A stretch of 64,000 nucleotides of DNA from Marinicella rhabdoformis (GCF_009671245.1 NZ_VTFS01000001.1:124372-188371), one strand, 5' to 3'. Shown: positions 8,221-18,033, counted from the stretch's first letter. Numbers and translations: made by a program. Notes: generated by a model not told the origin, from the letters alone.

Positions 8221-8400
8221 GTAAATCTCCTCAAATTTCATTATAAGAAAATTCTACTTTTGACGTCAGCTATTTTTCGGGGGGATTACCGGTGAAGCCT
8301 GCGACTACATTCACATGTGATTGTTCAGAGTTTAAAAGCGTGGCGATTCTTTTTGTTATTTGGGTTATCATGTTCACATAGAATCTATGACGAGATATGT

Positions 8401-9768
8401 ATGACTTGGTTGAGTATTTTACCGCCTTTAGTGGCGATTGCTTTTGCGATTTGGAAGCGTGAAGTAACATTGGCTTTGTTGTTGGGTATATTTACCGCTG
8501 CCATGATCATGAGCGGTGGCAATCCAATCACTGCTTTTGTTGATGTCACAGCGCGCATCGTGGATGTATTTTCAAGCGCCTATAACACCCGCGTTTTGAT
8601 GTTCAGTTTGTTGATTGGTGCGTTGATTCAATTGATTCGTATATCAGGTGGTGTCACCGCTTTGGTCGATTGGTTGACCATGAAAAAACTGACCAACAGC
8701 CAACGCAAAGCGGGCTTATTGCCTTCCCTACTCGGCAGCAGCATTTTCATTGATACCAACATGAGCGTGTTAACCGCTGGCATCTCATCACAAGCGGTTT
8801 TTGACCAACAAAAACTGAGTCGCGAACGCTTGGCTTATATTATTGATTCTACTTGTGCGCCCATCAGTGTTTTGGTGTTGCTCAATGGTTGGGGCGCTGC
8901 CATTTTAGGCTATGTGCAAGAAACCGGTGTGGCCGATCCAGTTGCAGTGATGGTCAGCAGCATTGGCTATAATTTTTATGCCCTCATCACTTTAATTATC
9001 GTTTACTACACCGTGCTGAGTACCCGCGTTTATGGCTCCCTGAAACATTCAGAGAAAACCATGCAATCAAAAGGTCCTGCCATAGCTGAAGACAGTGATT
9101 TACCCCAAGCGACCAAGAAACGATACATGTTGCTGCCCTTGGTTTTCATGGTGTTAAGCATTCTTATTTTCATGTTCATTACAGGTGACGGCGACCTGCG
9201 CCAAGGCTCAGGTTCTGAGTCTGTTTTGTGGTCTGTGATATTGTCTGTGATGTTGGTTTTTGCTTTGTTGCGTTTTGATGCCAAGAAACCCACCAAATTT
9301 TTGATGGAACAGTGCTTCAAAGGCATGGGTGAACTGCTACCATTGGTGACCTTAGTTTTATTGGCCTTTGCGCTTTCTGCTGCCATGGGTGACTTGGGTA
9401 CGGCGAAATTTGTCACCGCGGTGGTCAGTGATTCAGTGCCTGTGTTCTTGATTCCAGCTTTGTTATTTGTGATAGCTGGCTTTGTGTCTTTCACTACTGG
9501 CACTTCTTGGGGTACATTTGGGATTTTAATTCCTATCGCCATACCTTTGGCCATGGGCTTGGGCATATCGCCCGGTTTAGTTTTGGGTGCGGTACTGGGT
9601 GGTTCGGTCTTCGGTGACCATGCATCGCCAATTTCTGACACCACTGTGATTGCTTCTTTGGCGGCCGGTTGTGACTTGCTTGACCATGTTAAGACACAGT
9701 TACCTTATGCCTTAACTGCCGGTGGTTTGAGTGTGGTTTTGTATTTAATTTTGGGTGCTTTGCAATAG
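8401..9768 (+). CDS. Na+/H+ antiporter, NhaC family
   Basis: A 455-residue inner-membrane transporter with about 11-12 hydrophobic segments. Family signatures are the Ser/Thr-Gly loop FTTGTSWGTFGILIPIA and, near the C-terminus, GDHASPISDTTVIAS, with ID(S/T)TCAPIS earlier. These match the NhaC (COG1757) superfamily and the second copy at 51478-53130. The start is set at MTWLSILPP (8401); the open frame upstream adds a stretch reaching towards the IS. It should exchange Na+ for H+, but the substrate is not proven: related proteins carry other solutes. It stops directly against the GNAT stop codon (convergent, no gap). Confidence 0.82.
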   Translation: MTWLSILPPLVAIAFAIWKREVTLALLLGIFTAAMIMSGGNPITAFVDVTARIVDVFSSAYNTRVLMFSLLIGALIQLIRISGGVTALVDWLTMKKLTNSQRKAGLLPSLLGSSIFIDTNMSVLTAGISSQAVFDQQKLSRERLAYIIDSTCAPISVLVLLNGWGAAILGYVQETGVADPVAVMVSSIGYNFYALITLIIVYYTVLSTRVYGSLKHSEKTMQSKGPAIAEDSDLPQATKKRYMLLPLVFMVLSILIFMFITGDGDLRQGSGSESVLWSVILSVMLVFALLRFDAKKPTKFLMEQCFKGMGELLPLVTLVLLAFALSAAMGDLGTAKFVTAVVSDSVPVFLIPALLFVIAGFVSFTTGTSWGTFGILIPIAIPLAMGLGISPGLVLGAVLGGSVFGDHASPISDTTVIASLAAGCDLLDHVKTQLPYALTAGGLSVVLYLILGALQ

Positions 9769-10275
9769 CTACAGCAATAAACGGTAATGTAATCGGGTAA
9801 AAGTCACACCATCGACGGTGCTGGCCTCTTCTTTAACGTATGTGGCGCCGAGTTTGTCCACCGCTTTTCTTGAACGCATGTTTTGTTTTGCCACATGGAA
9901 CCAAATTTTTTTAGCCCAAGAGGACACATGGTCGATCATTAAGGCCTTCATTTCAGTGTTCACGCCCTGAGCCCAAAAGGATTTACCAATAAAGGTGTAA
10001 CCGATGGCGATTTCTCGTTTGTCCTTATCTAAATCATAATAACGGGTTGATCCAATGATTTGGCCTTGCTTCAGCACAACAAATGCACTTTTTGAAGCCA
10101 ATGCAGGTTCAAAAAAATGCTGTTTAAAATGTGCTTTTTGATAACGGTCACTGGCCGGGTGCTGTGCCCAGATTTCAGGATCAGATGCCACAGCATACAA
10201 GGCATCAAAATCAGAAGCCAAAAGTGGCCTGATTTCACACAATTGACCAATGAAGGTAGGTTGCAAGTCTGTCAT
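9769..10275 (-). CDS. GNAT-family N-acetyltransferase (RimJ/RimL type), copy 1
   Basis: A 168-residue acetyltransferase using acetyl-CoA. The opening IRPLLASDFDALYAVASDP, the strand IAIGYTFIGKSFWAQGVNTE (motif A region) and KAVDKLGA (motif B) are typical of the RimJ/RimL-like GNAT_3 group. The target is not predictable from sequence. ATG 10275 (MTDLQPTF) is preferred; a TTG start 30 bp upstream is possible. It is closely related (roughly two thirds identical by eye) to the protein at 13007-13522, which lies 2.7 kb away on the same strand. Confidence 0.85.
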   Translation of the reverse strand: MTDLQPTFIGQLCEIRPLLASDFDALYAVASDPEIWAQHPASDRYQKAHFKQHFFEPALASKSAFVVLKQGQIIGSTRYYDLDKDKREIAIGYTFIGKSFWAQGVNTEMKALMIDHVSSWAKKIWFHVAKQNMRSRKAVDKLGATYVKEEASTVDGVTFTRLHYRLLL

Positions 10276-10307
10276 GTTACTTTTAGAGGAAGAATAACAG
10301 GACAATT

Positions 10308-10562
10308 TTACTGTGAGTCACCATGGATGCGGATAAATTTTTCTAACAATTCAAGCTCACTTTCTGGGCGATCAGGGTCAGGTATGATGCAATCAATTGG
10401 GCACACTTTGATGCATTGCTCCTCATCATAATGGCCTTTGCACTCAGTGCACAAATCTGCATTAATTTCATAAATTTCTGTACCATAACTGATGGCCTCG
10501 TTGGGGCATTCAGGGTCGCACATGTCGCAATTGATGCACGCTTTGGTGATGGTTAAGGCCAT
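10308..10562 (-). CDS. yfhL: YfhL-type 4Fe-4S dicluster ferredoxin
   Basis: An 84-residue ferredoxin with two cluster motifs: CINCDMCDPECPNEA (C-x2-C-x2-C-x3-C) and CTECKGHY...C...CP with the extra spacing typical of the Alvin/YfhL type. It aligns closely with E. coli YfhL from the first residue (MALTITKACINCDMC). It should transfer electrons in the cytosol. It is 10 bp downstream of trhP, in the same direction, which fits electron supply to that iron-sulfur enzyme; that partnership is inference from proximity and from E. coli knowledge. Confidence 0.9.
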   Translation of the reverse strand: MALTITKACINCDMCDPECPNEAISYGTEIYEINADLCTECKGHYDEEQCIKVCPIDCIIPDPDRPESELELLEKFIRIHGDSQ

Positions 10563-10572
10563 GGGCTGCTAA

Positions 10573-11868
10573 CTACTGGCTGTTAAAGCGCATGATCAAA
10601 GCCAACTCTGGCGTTTCAATTGCTTGTGGTAAAACAATATCCACCACATGACCTGACCCTTTGGCATCATCAATTATCGCGCCATTTTTATCATACATTT
10701 CGGTGAGCCTGAAGGTGAAATTACCTTGGGTCGTCATGACTTCCAAATCATTACCCACGACGAATTTATTCTTAACTGCCACTGTCATTCGTTTGCCTTT
10801 GGCAGCAATCACTTCACCCACAAATTGTTGCGTTATACTACTGGAATGCCCTTGCTCATAGTTTTGCGTTTGTTGGTGATTGTGGCGGCGAAGAAATCCT
10901 TCGGTGTAACCACGATGCGCCAAATGACTAAGCTGAGTTGACAAGCTGACATCCAAGGGTTTGTCATTGACCGCATCATTGATGGCTTTGCGGTACACCT
11001 GTGCGGTTCTGGCACAATAATAATGGGATTTGGTTCGGCCTTCAATTTTAAGAGAGTGCACGCCCATCTTGACCAAACGCTCCACACAAGCCACAGCCAT
11101 CAAGTCTTTTGAATTCATGATGTATGTGCCGTGTTCATCTTCATCAGTCGGCAAATAATCATCCGGTCGGCCTTTTTCTTGTAACAACACCATCTCATCA
11201 GCACCAAGCGCCCGCGGCAAAGGGATCACATCACCATGTTGGTTTTGTTTTGCAGGGTGGACGTCGTATTGCCAACGACAGGCATTGGTACACGTGCCTT
11301 GATTGGGGTCGCGTTTATTGATGTAGCCAGACAACAAACAACGGCCAGAATAAGCCATACACAAAGCACCATGGACAAACACTTCCAGTTCCATATCTGG
11401 CACTTTGAATCGTATTTCTTCAATTTCATCCAAAGACAACTCACGTGATAAAATCACTCGCTCAATACCTTGGTTTTGCCAAAATTTAACCGTCGCCCAA
11501 TTCACTGCATTGGCTTGAACTGACAAATGAATCGGCATGTCAGGGTATTGTTCACGTACCATCATGATGAGCCCCGGGTCCGACATGATCAACGCATCAG
11601 GCCGAAGCTTAATCACGGGGTCAATGTCCCTTAAATATGTTTTGAGCTTGCTGTTGTGTGGTGCAATGTTACTTACCACATAGAATTGTTTGTTGAGTTG
11701 ATGTGCTTCATCGATACCAATGGCCAAATTTTCTAAATTGAATTCATTGTTTCTTACACGCAAGCTGTATCTGGGTTGACCGGCATACACCGCATCGGCA
11801 CCATAGGCAAAGGCATACCGCATGTTCTTTAAACTGCCGGCAGGTGACAGCAACTCTGTAGCTTTCAT
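10573..11868 (-). CDS. trhP: tRNA uridine 5-hydroxylation protein TrhP (YegQ, U32 peptidase family)
   Basis: A 431-residue U32-family protein. In E. coli, YegQ/TrhP makes 5-hydroxyuridine at tRNA position 34, using prephenate as hydroxyl source. Recognisable parts are ELLSPAGSLKNMRYAFAYGADAVYAG at the start, EVFVHGALCMAYSGRCLLSGY with the Cys residues, GTCTNACRWQY, and MNSKDLMAV, followed by SLKIEGRTKS. The Cys set suggests an iron-sulfur cluster. ATG 11868 (MKATELLSP) is used; a TTG three codons upstream is less likely. yfhL follows by 10 bp. Confidence 0.92.
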   Translation of the reverse strand: MKATELLSPAGSLKNMRYAFAYGADAVYAGQPRYSLRVRNNEFNLENLAIGIDEAHQLNKQFYVVSNIAPHNSKLKTYLRDIDPVIKLRPDALIMSDPGLIMMVREQYPDMPIHLSVQANAVNWATVKFWQNQGIERVILSRELSLDEIEEIRFKVPDMELEVFVHGALCMAYSGRCLLSGYINKRDPNQGTCTNACRWQYDVHPAKQNQHGDVIPLPRALGADEMVLLQEKGRPDDYLPTDEDEHGTYIMNSKDLMAVACVERLVKMGVHSLKIEGRTKSHYYCARTAQVYRKAINDAVNDKPLDVSLSTQLSHLAHRGYTEGFLRRHNHQQTQNYEQGHSSSITQQFVGEVIAAKGKRMTVAVKNKFVVGNDLEVMTTQGNFTFRLTEMYDKNGAIIDDAKGSGHVVDIVLPQAIETPELALIMRFNSQ

Positions 11869-11935
11869 GGTGCACAATATTTGATAAAGTGCGGATTTTA
11901 GGTGAAGTGAAAGCCAGCTATGGCTTGATTTATGC

Positions 11936-12439
11936 TTATTTTAAAGTAATTTGACTTTTATCATCCTGCCCAACAAACAAAGCCACCACGCCAATTAAAC
12001 AAGCATAGCGAAATGCGGACCCCAATACAGGTCCGCGCATGGCATCAGAACGCCACAACTCAAACCATGATTCAGCTACAACAATAAAACCAAAAAACAG
12101 CATAAATATAGCGATGCCACAACCTGACAATGCCCAAACCTTGGCTTGATTGTATTCATTTGATTCAGCAGTCCTTTTTTGCCACAATTTTAGTGATCCA
12201 ATAGTGCACAACAATGCAGTCAGTAGTTTCGATGTCACAATGAATAAAGCGCCCAACCACACAAGCCAAGAGGCATCGGTGGCTTGCCATTTATCAGTGC
12301 CACCTTCGAAAGTGACCATTGAAGTGGTGGCTTTGACTGCCCCTAAAGTACCACCCCAATCCATCAAGTTATGCAATGCACCAACATAACCCCAAGAGGC
12401 TACTGCCAATACCAACATGATTTTGACAAAACGTATCAT
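11936..12439 (-). CDS. DUF2165 family small integral membrane protein
   Basis: A 167-residue protein with four predicted membrane segments: residues about 5-25, 62-85, 105-125 and 143-160. The pattern of hydrophobic segments plus the Trp-rich GALHNLMDW and WFELWRS motifs matches the DUF2165 family. The function is unknown. No signal peptide or enzyme motif is visible. It sits between trhP and a small lipoprotein gene in the same direction. Confidence 0.7.
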   Translation of the reverse strand: MIRFVKIMLVLAVASWGYVGALHNLMDWGGTLGAVKATTSMVTFEGGTDKWQATDASWLVWLGALFIVTSKLLTALLCTIGSLKLWQKRTAESNEYNQAKVWALSGCGIAIFMLFFGFIVVAESWFELWRSDAMRGPVLGSAFRYACLIGVVALFVGQDDKSQITLK

Positions 12440-12473
12440 TTTAATCCCCTCTATTTAAATTCCAACTCCAAAC

Positions 12474-12839
12474 TCAGTCATACCAGCCTTTAAGCTGTTC
12501 CATACTGACGCCACAATTTTTAAACACTGTCTTAACTTCATCAGTTTCTTTTTTGGAAGCCAAGTTAAGGTATGAATGCGTTTTCAAAACACATTTGACT
12601 TGTTGCTCTGATACGCCAAATTCGCCCAGTTCTTTGATGGCCGCGCGGTTAACCACTTTACCCATACGCTTTCTGACTTTGGCTTTATACGCTTCTTTTT
12701 CTTTGTCACTCAGCCCAGCGCTGTTGTCTTCTTGTGTTGCTGCAACTTCTTTATCAACCACTTCAGCTCCACAAGATGACAGCACAAACGACATGACCAA
12801 AAAAACCGCTAACATCAGAATTTTATTTAATAAAAACAT
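12474..12839 (-). CDS. Small lipoprotein of unknown function
   Basis: With the start at ATG 12839, supported by AAGGGGG 8 bases upstream, it has 121 residues. The N-terminus is a lipoprotein signal (MFLLNKILMLAVFLVMSFV) with lipobox LSSC. The remainder is charged and helix-rich, with paired Cys at QQVKCVLKTHSYL and KNCGVSMEQLKGW, perhaps a disulfide. I recognise no family. It lies 34 bp from the DUF2165 gene. Confidence 0.7.
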   Translation of the reverse strand: MFLLNKILMLAVFLVMSFVLSSCGAEVVDKEVAATQEDNSAGLSDKEKEAYKAKVRKRMGKVVNRAAIKELGEFGVSEQQVKCVLKTHSYLNLASKKETDEVKTVFKNCGVSMEQLKGWYD

Positions 12840-13006
12840 CTCTTCCCCCTTGTAGTTAGTTAACAAACCATTACTATTATTTATTTGGCTATCCTTTTTG
12901 TCAATCAATGTGCCCAATATCCAAACTTTACCTCAACCTTATAACCAAAAAGATTACTGAGGATGTAAGCCATAGCCTGCACTTCTGTACCTTCAGTAAC
13001 AATAAG

Positions 13007-13522
13007 TTAAATATTGAGTTTATAGTGCAATCTGGTGAAAGGCACACCGTCGACAAAACTGTCTTCTTCTTGAGTCAAAACGGCACCTAATTTTTCTACG
13101 GCCTTTCTTGATCGCTGGTTTTGTTTCGCCACATGGAACCAAATGACTTTAGCCCATGAAGACACATGATTAATCATCAAATCTTTCAGTTCTTTGTTGG
13201 TGCCCTTGCCCCAATAATCACGACCAATGAAAGTGTAGCCAATGGCGATGGATTGCTTTTCAGGATCAATGTCATAATAACGACTTGAACCAATCACTTG
13301 TTCTGTTAGTTTATCTATTATGACAAAGGCCCTTTGTGATTCCAAAGCAGGCATGAAGAAGTGCTTTCTGAAATGGCCTTCTTGGTAGCGGTTACTTGCA
13401 GGGTGTTGTGCCCAAATTTCAGGATCTGATGCCACCTGATACAAAGCATCAAAATCTGATTCAGACAATGGCCTGAGTTTGATTTTATTCCCTGAAATTA
13501 TTGTCAGTAAATTAATCTTCAT
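13007..13522 (-). CDS. GNAT-family N-acetyltransferase (RimJ/RimL type), copy 2
   Basis: A 171-residue acetyl-CoA-dependent acetyltransferase, paralogous to the one at 9769-10275. Long shared stretches include SDFDALY, ASDPEIWAQHPAS, IAIGYTFIG, HVSSWAK, IWFHVAKQN and FTRLHYKL. The target is not known. It is flanked by a small gap before the lipoprotein gene and by the solo IS-end fragment. The two copies look like an old duplication, diverged to about two-thirds identity. Confidence 0.85.
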   Translation of the reverse strand: MKINLLTIISGNKIKLRPLSESDFDALYQVASDPEIWAQHPASNRYQEGHFRKHFFMPALESQRAFVIIDKLTEQVIGSSRYYDIDPEKQSIAIGYTFIGRDYWGKGTNKELKDLMINHVSSWAKVIWFHVAKQNQRSRKAVEKLGAVLTQEEDSFVDGVPFTRLHYKLNI

Positions 13523-13876
13523 TTTTTATTGAAATATTGTTATTTTATGTGATTTTATTTTTCACAGACACATCACCCCAACGACCTTTTAGCTCTACTT
13601 CAATCATTGAAAGGAATGATTTATAGTGGTCAATTATGGGCTCGTAGTAAGAAAATTCTACTTTTGACGTCAGCTATTTTTCGGGGGGATTGTCATTGTC
13701 TTTAGATTTGATTGGGGAAGTTAGCCAGTAATGAAATTGAAGTTTGTATAATTTATATAAAAACCACAGTCAAATTAATGATGTACATATATCCCCTTTA
13801 CTTATTGTAATCAATTTTCAACAATGTATTGGGGAATAATGTTGCACTTTTTGCAACTAAAATGGCTTTTATCGTT
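13523..13876. other. Intergenic stretch holding a solo IS end
   Basis: No gene is visible in these 354 bases. The only recognisable element is the 44-bp IS-end copy at 13648-13691, listed separately. A weak GTTGCA...TGCAAC hairpin lies at about 13840-13856, in the 36 bases after the folC stop in minus-strand terms; it lacks a T-run, so I do not call it a terminator. Confidence 0.5.
13648..13691 (-). mobile_element. Solo right end of the IS3 element (44 bp)
   Basis: Identical over 44 bases to 8244-8287, the right terminal region of the IS at 7108-8288, and in the same orientation. It starts TAAGAAAATTCTAC and ends TCGGGGGGATT. The sequence on the inner side does not continue as the IS, and there is no matching left end nearby, so this is a fragment or deletion remnant rather than a complete element. 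Confidence 0.8.
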
Positions 13877-15109
13877 TTATTCAGCAGATAAAACTTCATC
13901 TAGCACATGAAAAGAACCAAATACCAATAAGCGGTCCTCAGCTTGAGTACATCGTTTTGCCAGGTCGTATGCCTCTTTAGGTGAACTGAAACATGACAGT
14001 AAACCCACATGGTCAGCCATGGTGATTTTTAAATCTTTAAGTGGGCTTGCGCGATCACCTTGTAATTGGAAAACAAACCAATGATCAATGAGGCCATCAA
14101 ATGTGGGCAACCACGTTTCTAGCTGTTTGTCTTTAAGCACAGAAAAAACTGCCCTGGTTTGTCCTGATATGGGGTTTTGATTTAACCATGCTGCCAAGGC
14201 ATGTGCAGACTGGAAATTATGGGCCACATCAGCAATGACTGATGGTGATTCACTGATGGTTTCTAAACGCCCTTGTAAGTGAATTTTTTGTAAAGAATCA
14301 GACACATCCTTTTGATTTAAACCATAGCCCAGTCGAGATAAGGTATTAATAGCAGCAGCGGCATTTTGGATTTGCCAGTCGCCTTGTAAATTGGGACGAG
14401 CCACTGGATTCAATTTCAATTCAGCACCAAGGTACTCAAAAGAATCATTCAGTAGTTTAATTTGATAATCTCGATTAAGTATATGGAGGTCACAAGATAT
14501 TTCTTGAGCATACTTAACTACGCTTTTAGGACAATCCATTGAACCAAAGGTTGCCACTTGATCGGTCCTCAATACACCTGCTTTTTCTTTACCAATGGTT
14601 TCCTTGTCATTCCCCAACCAATCAACATGGTCAATATCCACGCTTGTGATGATGGCAGCATCTGCATCCAAAACATTAACCGCATCTAAGCGACCTCCTA
14701 AACCGACCTCCATCACTTGAACATCGACTTCTTTTGAATCAAAAACACAACAGGCTATCAAAAATGCATACTCAAAATAGGACAATGAGATGTCGGCTTG
14801 AGCGTCTGTTATGCGTTCAAACGCAGCTACGATCACATCATCAGACACGGGCGTGCCATTGATGCAAAAGCGTTCATTGTATTTAAAGATATGCGGCGAT
14901 GTGAATGTGCCTACCGTTTTACCTTGACCTTGTAATAATGCACTGAGAATGGCGACGGTTGAACCTTTGCCGTTAGTTCCAGCCACAGTAATGGTTTGTT
15001 TGGGTTTTAAACTGAGGTTTTGATGCACCTGTTTAACACGTGCCAAACCAAGATCAATTTTGTCTTGGTTCAGCGTGTTTAACCAATCATCAAGCGTCTT
15101 TTTGCTCAT
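13877..15109 (-). CDS. folC: Bifunctional folylpolyglutamate synthase / dihydrofolate synthase
   Basis: Adds glutamate to dihydropteroate and then to folates in the cytosol. The 410 residues show the Mur-ligase-type P-loop [14 protein letters not shown], the ATP/metal site [14 protein letters not shown], and [11 protein letters not shown], with the C-terminal domain ending [11 protein letters not shown]. The start ATG at 15109 lies 20 bases inside the accD 3' end, so translation is probably coupled to accD. It is the last gene of the minus-strand run. Confidence 0.95.
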   Translation of the reverse strand: MSKKTLDDWLNTLNQDKIDLGLARVKQVHQNLSLKPKQTITVAGTNGKGSTVAILSALLQGQGKTVGTFTSPHIFKYNERFCINGTPVSDDVIVAAFERITDAQADISLSYFEYAFLIACCVFDSKEVDVQVMEVGLGGRLDAVNVLDADAAIITSVDIDHVDWLGNDKETIGKEKAGVLRTDQVATFGSMDCPKSVVKYAQEISCDLHILNRDYQIKLLNDSFEYLGAELKLNPVARPNLQGDWQIQNAAAAINTLSRLGYGLNQKDVSDSLQKIHLQGRLETISESPSVIADVAHNFQSAHALAAWLNQNPISGQTRAVFSVLKDKQLETWLPTFDGLIDHWFVFQLQGDRASPLKDLKITMADHVGLLSCFSSPKEAYDLAKRCTQAEDRLLVFGSFHVLDEVLSAE

Positions 15110-16001
15110 CGGCTACGATGACTTCATCAGGCTCTATGGCTTGATCGATTCGTGGTAAAAATAAATCCAATAAGTTTGAAATTTTGTCGCGCATGTCATG
15201 TCTTGAAACAATCATGTCTATGGCGCCGTGATCCAATAAAAATTCTGATTTTTGAAAACCTTCAGGCAGTTTTTCTCGAACGGTTTGTTCAATCACACGA
15301 GGACCTGCAAAACAAATCAAAGCATTGGGCTCAGCAATATTCACATCTCCCAACATCGCCAAAGAAGCTGAAACTCCGCCAGTTGTTGGGTTTGTCAACA
15401 CCGAAATATAAGGCAAGCCTGCTAACTTCATTCGACTCAATGCGGCCGAAGTTTTTGACATTTGGAACAATGAAAACAAAGACTCTTGCATTCTTGCACC
15501 ACCTGAAGACGAGAAGTTAATCAGTGGCAACCCCTTTTCCAAAGCCACATGAGCAGCCCTAACAAAACGCTCACCAACCACAGACCCCATTGAGCCACCC
15601 ATGTAACTAAAGTTGAACGCAGTAACAACCACATCACGGCCGTTTAATTGGCCTTCAACAGCAACCAAAGCGTCGGTTTCACCTGTTTTCTTTTGTGTAG
15701 CAGTGGTTCGGTCCTTGTATTTTTTGCTGTCTTTGAACTTCAAAGGATCTTCAGGCTTAATGGCTGCACCAATTTCCACTTTATCACCTTCATCTAAAAA
15801 GTGATTGATTCGATCTCGACCAGTTAATCGCTCATGGTGTCCGCATTTAGGGCAAACACGCCCTTGCTTTAAGAAATCAGGTTGATACAAAACGGCTTCA
15901 CATTGGCCGCATTTGTCCCATAAACCTTCTGGAATATTTTTCTTTTTACCACCGCCTTCTGTACGAATGCGCGATGACATGATTTTTTGAAACCAACTCA
16001 T
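15090..16001 (-). CDS. accD: Acetyl-CoA carboxylase carboxyltransferase subunit beta
   Basis: Forms malonyl-CoA with AccA in fatty-acid synthesis. It has 303 residues. The N-terminal zinc ribbon has C31-x2-C34 and C50-x2-C53 ([17 protein letters not shown]), and the carboxyltransferase core carries [25 protein letters not shown] and [10 protein letters not shown]. It overlaps folC by 20 bases. It lies 32 bp after trpA, within the usual gammaproteobacterial truA-trpF-accD-folC order. Confidence 0.96.
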   Translation of the reverse strand: MSWFQKIMSSRIRTEGGGKKKNIPEGLWDKCGQCEAVLYQPDFLKQGRVCPKCGHHERLTGRDRINHFLDEGDKVEIGAAIKPEDPLKFKDSKKYKDRTTATQKKTGETDALVAVEGQLNGRDVVVTAFNFSYMGGSMGSVVGERFVRAAHVALEKGLPLINFSSSGGARMQESLFSLFQMSKTSAALSRMKLAGLPYISVLTNPTTGGVSASLAMLGDVNIAEPNALICFAGPRVIEQTVREKLPEGFQKSEFLLDHGAIDMIVSRHDMRDKISNLLDLFLPRIDQAIEPDEVIVADEQKDA

Positions 16002-16033
16002 ATTCAGTTCATTTTATTGTGGTGAACAGCAAA

Positions 16034-16831
16034 TTATAACGAATTCAACGCGATTCGGATAGGTTTTAAGAATGACTCAATGGTAGAAACCACAGATTTT
16101 TCATCAACACAGTTACCTAGTAACTTAACCAAGGCGCTGCCAATCACAACCGCATCAGCCTGTTCAGCAACAGCTGTAGCCGACGCCGCGTCCTTTACTC
16201 CAAAGCCCACAGCAACCGGTAACTCCCCTAATGCTTTCAGCTTTAACACGTCTTTATTCACAGATTCACTGTCCAAATCAGCAGAACCAGTGACACCTTT
16301 CAAGGCCACATAGTAAATAAAACCAGTTGCCGATTGCATGATGTATTTAATTCTTTCATCAGTCGTTGTAGGCGCTACCAAAAAGATTTGGTGCATGTTC
16401 TTTTCTGCTAGCAGTTTTAACAACTGCTCAGATTCTTCTGGTGGAGAATCAACCAACAACACGCCGTTAATACCACATGCATTGGCTTGTTTTACAAATT
16501 CTGAATAGCCAAAACATTCAATTGGGTTTAAATATCCCATTAATAGCACTGGAGTGGTAGTGTCATTTTCTCTAAACGAAGACACCATAGACAAAACGTC
16601 ATTTAAACCAACCCCTTGCGCAATCGCAGACTCTGAAGACAACTGAATGACTTCACCGTCAGCCATTGGGTCCGAAAAAGGAATACCCAGTTCAATCACA
16701 TCTGCCCCATTGGCAACCAATGCATGCATGGCTGAAACGGTTAATTCTGGTTTTGGATGCCCTGCTGTGATAAATGGCACCAACGCTTTTTTACCAGCCA
16801 ATTGTTCAAACTTTTGTGTTAATAAACTCAT
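16034..16831 (-). CDS. trpA: Tryptophan synthase alpha subunit
   Basis: Cleaves indole-3-glycerol phosphate to indole. It has 265 residues with the catalytic acids E47 and D58 in [15 protein letters not shown] (E49 and D60 in E. coli numbering). The phosphate-binding loop GVTGSA and [10 protein letters not shown] are present. The start overlaps the trpB stop by 4 bases (ATGA type), giving coupled synthesis of the two subunits. Confidence 0.95.
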   Translation of the reverse strand: MSLLTQKFEQLAGKKALVPFITAGHPKPELTVSAMHALVANGADVIELGIPFSDPMADGEVIQLSSESAIAQGVGLNDVLSMVSSFRENDTTTPVLLMGYLNPIECFGYSEFVKQANACGINGVLLVDSPPEESEQLLKLLAEKNMHQIFLVAPTTTDERIKYIMQSATGFIYYVALKGVTGSADLDSESVNKDVLKLKALGELPVAVGFGVKDAASATAVAEQADAVVIGSALVKLLGNCVDEKSVVSTIESFLKPIRIALNSL

Positions 16832-18033
16832 ACCGAAACCCCTTCAATGGCGGCAATAGTGTGTACGTCTTTGTCTCCACGGCCGGACAAATTGATGACG
16901 ATATTTTTATCTTTATCCATGGTTTTAGCCAGTTTCATGCCATAAGCAATGGCGTGTGAACTTTCCAAGGCAGGCAATATGCCTTCAACCTTTGTCAATG
17001 TGTGGAAGGCATGCAATGCTTCATCGTCATTGATGGTGACATATTCAGCACGACCCGTGTGATTTAAAAAAGCATGTTCAGGGCCAACACCAGGATAATC
17101 TAAGCCTGCAGATATAGAATGGGTTTCAATAATTTGGCCATCGTCATCTGACATCACATAGGTTCTATTACCATGCAACACACCCACCTTGCCTGCTGTA
17201 ATTGAAGCCGCATGTTCACCAGTTTCAACACCGTGACCACCCGCTTCCACACCATATAACTTGACCGATGCATCATCTAAAAACTCATGGAACAAGCCCA
17301 TCGCATTAGAGCCTCCGCCAACACAAGCAACCAAAGCATCGGGTAAACCGCCTATCTTTTCAGCCGCTTGACGTTTCACTTCTTGACCAATTACTGCATT
17401 AAAATCACGCACCATCGCCGGATATGGATCAGGCCCTGCCACTGTTCCGATGATATAAAACGTATCATCAACGTGGGTTACCCAGTCACGCATGGCTTCA
17501 TTTAATGCATCTTTCAATGTTTTAGAACCTGAAGATACAGATCGCACTTCTGCTCCCATAAGTTTCATTCTATAAACATTAATGGCTTGACGTTGAATGT
17601 CAACTTCACCCATATAAACAACACATTCCAAACCCATACGTGCGGCAACTGTGGCAGTCGCAACACCATGCTGCCCTGCACCAGTTTCTGCGATGATTCG
17701 CTTTTTGCCCATCGCTTTGGCCAATAAAATTTGACCAATGGTATTATTAATTTTGTGCGCGCCAGTATGGTTTAAATCTTCACGTTTTAGCCATATTTTT
17801 GCGCCACCCATTTGTGTAGTTAATCGTTCAGCTAAGTATAAAGGTGAAGGACGGCCAACATAGTCAGCTAAATCATTTTGAAAACGCTGTTGAAATTCAG
17901 GGTCGTTTTTAAATTTAGAATAAGCTTCTTTTAGCTCTTCTAAACAATGCATTAAGGTTTCTGAAGCGAACTTGCCGCCAAAGTCACCAAAATGTCCTTT
18001 ATCGTCGGGGTAATTTGCGTAAGTAATGGTCAT
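16828..18033 (-). CDS. trpB: Tryptophan synthase beta subunit
   Basis: Makes tryptophan from indole and serine with PLP. It has 401 residues. The PLP lysine is K94 in [15 protein letters not shown]; the phosphate loop GGGSNAMG and the active-site ETGAGQHG are conserved. It overlaps trpF by 4 bases at its start and trpA by 4 at its end. trpBA are embedded here between trpF and accD. Confidence 0.96.
   Translation of the reverse strand: MTITYANYPDDKGHFGDFGGKFASETLMHCLEELKEAYSKFKNDPEFQQRFQNDLADYVGRPSPLYLAERLTTQMGGAKIWLKREDLNHTGAHKINNTIGQILLAKAMGKKRIIAETGAGQHGVATATVAARMGLECVVYMGEVDIQRQAINVYRMKLMGAEVRSVSSGSKTLKDALNEAMRDWVTHVDDTFYIIGTVAGPDPYPAMVRDFNAVIGQEVKRQAAEKIGGLPDALVACVGGGSNAMGLFHEFLDDASVKLYGVEAGGHGVETGEHAASITAGKVGVLHGNRTYVMSDDDGQIIETHSISAGLDYPGVGPEHAFLNHTGRAEYVTINDDEALHAFHTLTKVEGILPALESSHAIAYGMKLAKTMDKDKNIVINLSGRGDKDVHTIAAIEGVSV

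Larger units (their letters stand above)
7108..8288 (-). mobile_element. IS3-family insertion sequence (about 1.18 kb), apparently complete
   Basis: It encodes OrfA and OrfB in the minus direction between imperfect inverted repeats. The left end begins TAATACCCCC and shares CTGATGCCAAAA...AGAATT with the right end, whose reverse complement begins TAATCCCCCC and continues CTGACGTCAAAA...AGAATT. The ends share roughly 16 of 20 bases in the inner block. I cannot find a clear 3-4 bp target duplication (left flank CTCTGG, right flank CCGGTG). The right-end 44 bp recur at 13648-13691. The OrfA style resembles the IS407 group, which is an inference. Confidence 0.85.

Noticed and set aside
9030-9644. 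204-codon open frame opposite the NhaC gene
   Set aside because: It lies wholly inside a clear membrane transporter gene and its composition is a shadow of hydrophobic codons.
13523-13700. MITE formed by the 44-bp IS end
   Set aside because: No matching left end is present on the other side, so a non-autonomous element with two ends is not supported.
13840-13856. GTTGCA/TGCAAC hairpin as folC terminator
   Set aside because: The stem is only 6 bp and no T-run follows on the transcribed strand.
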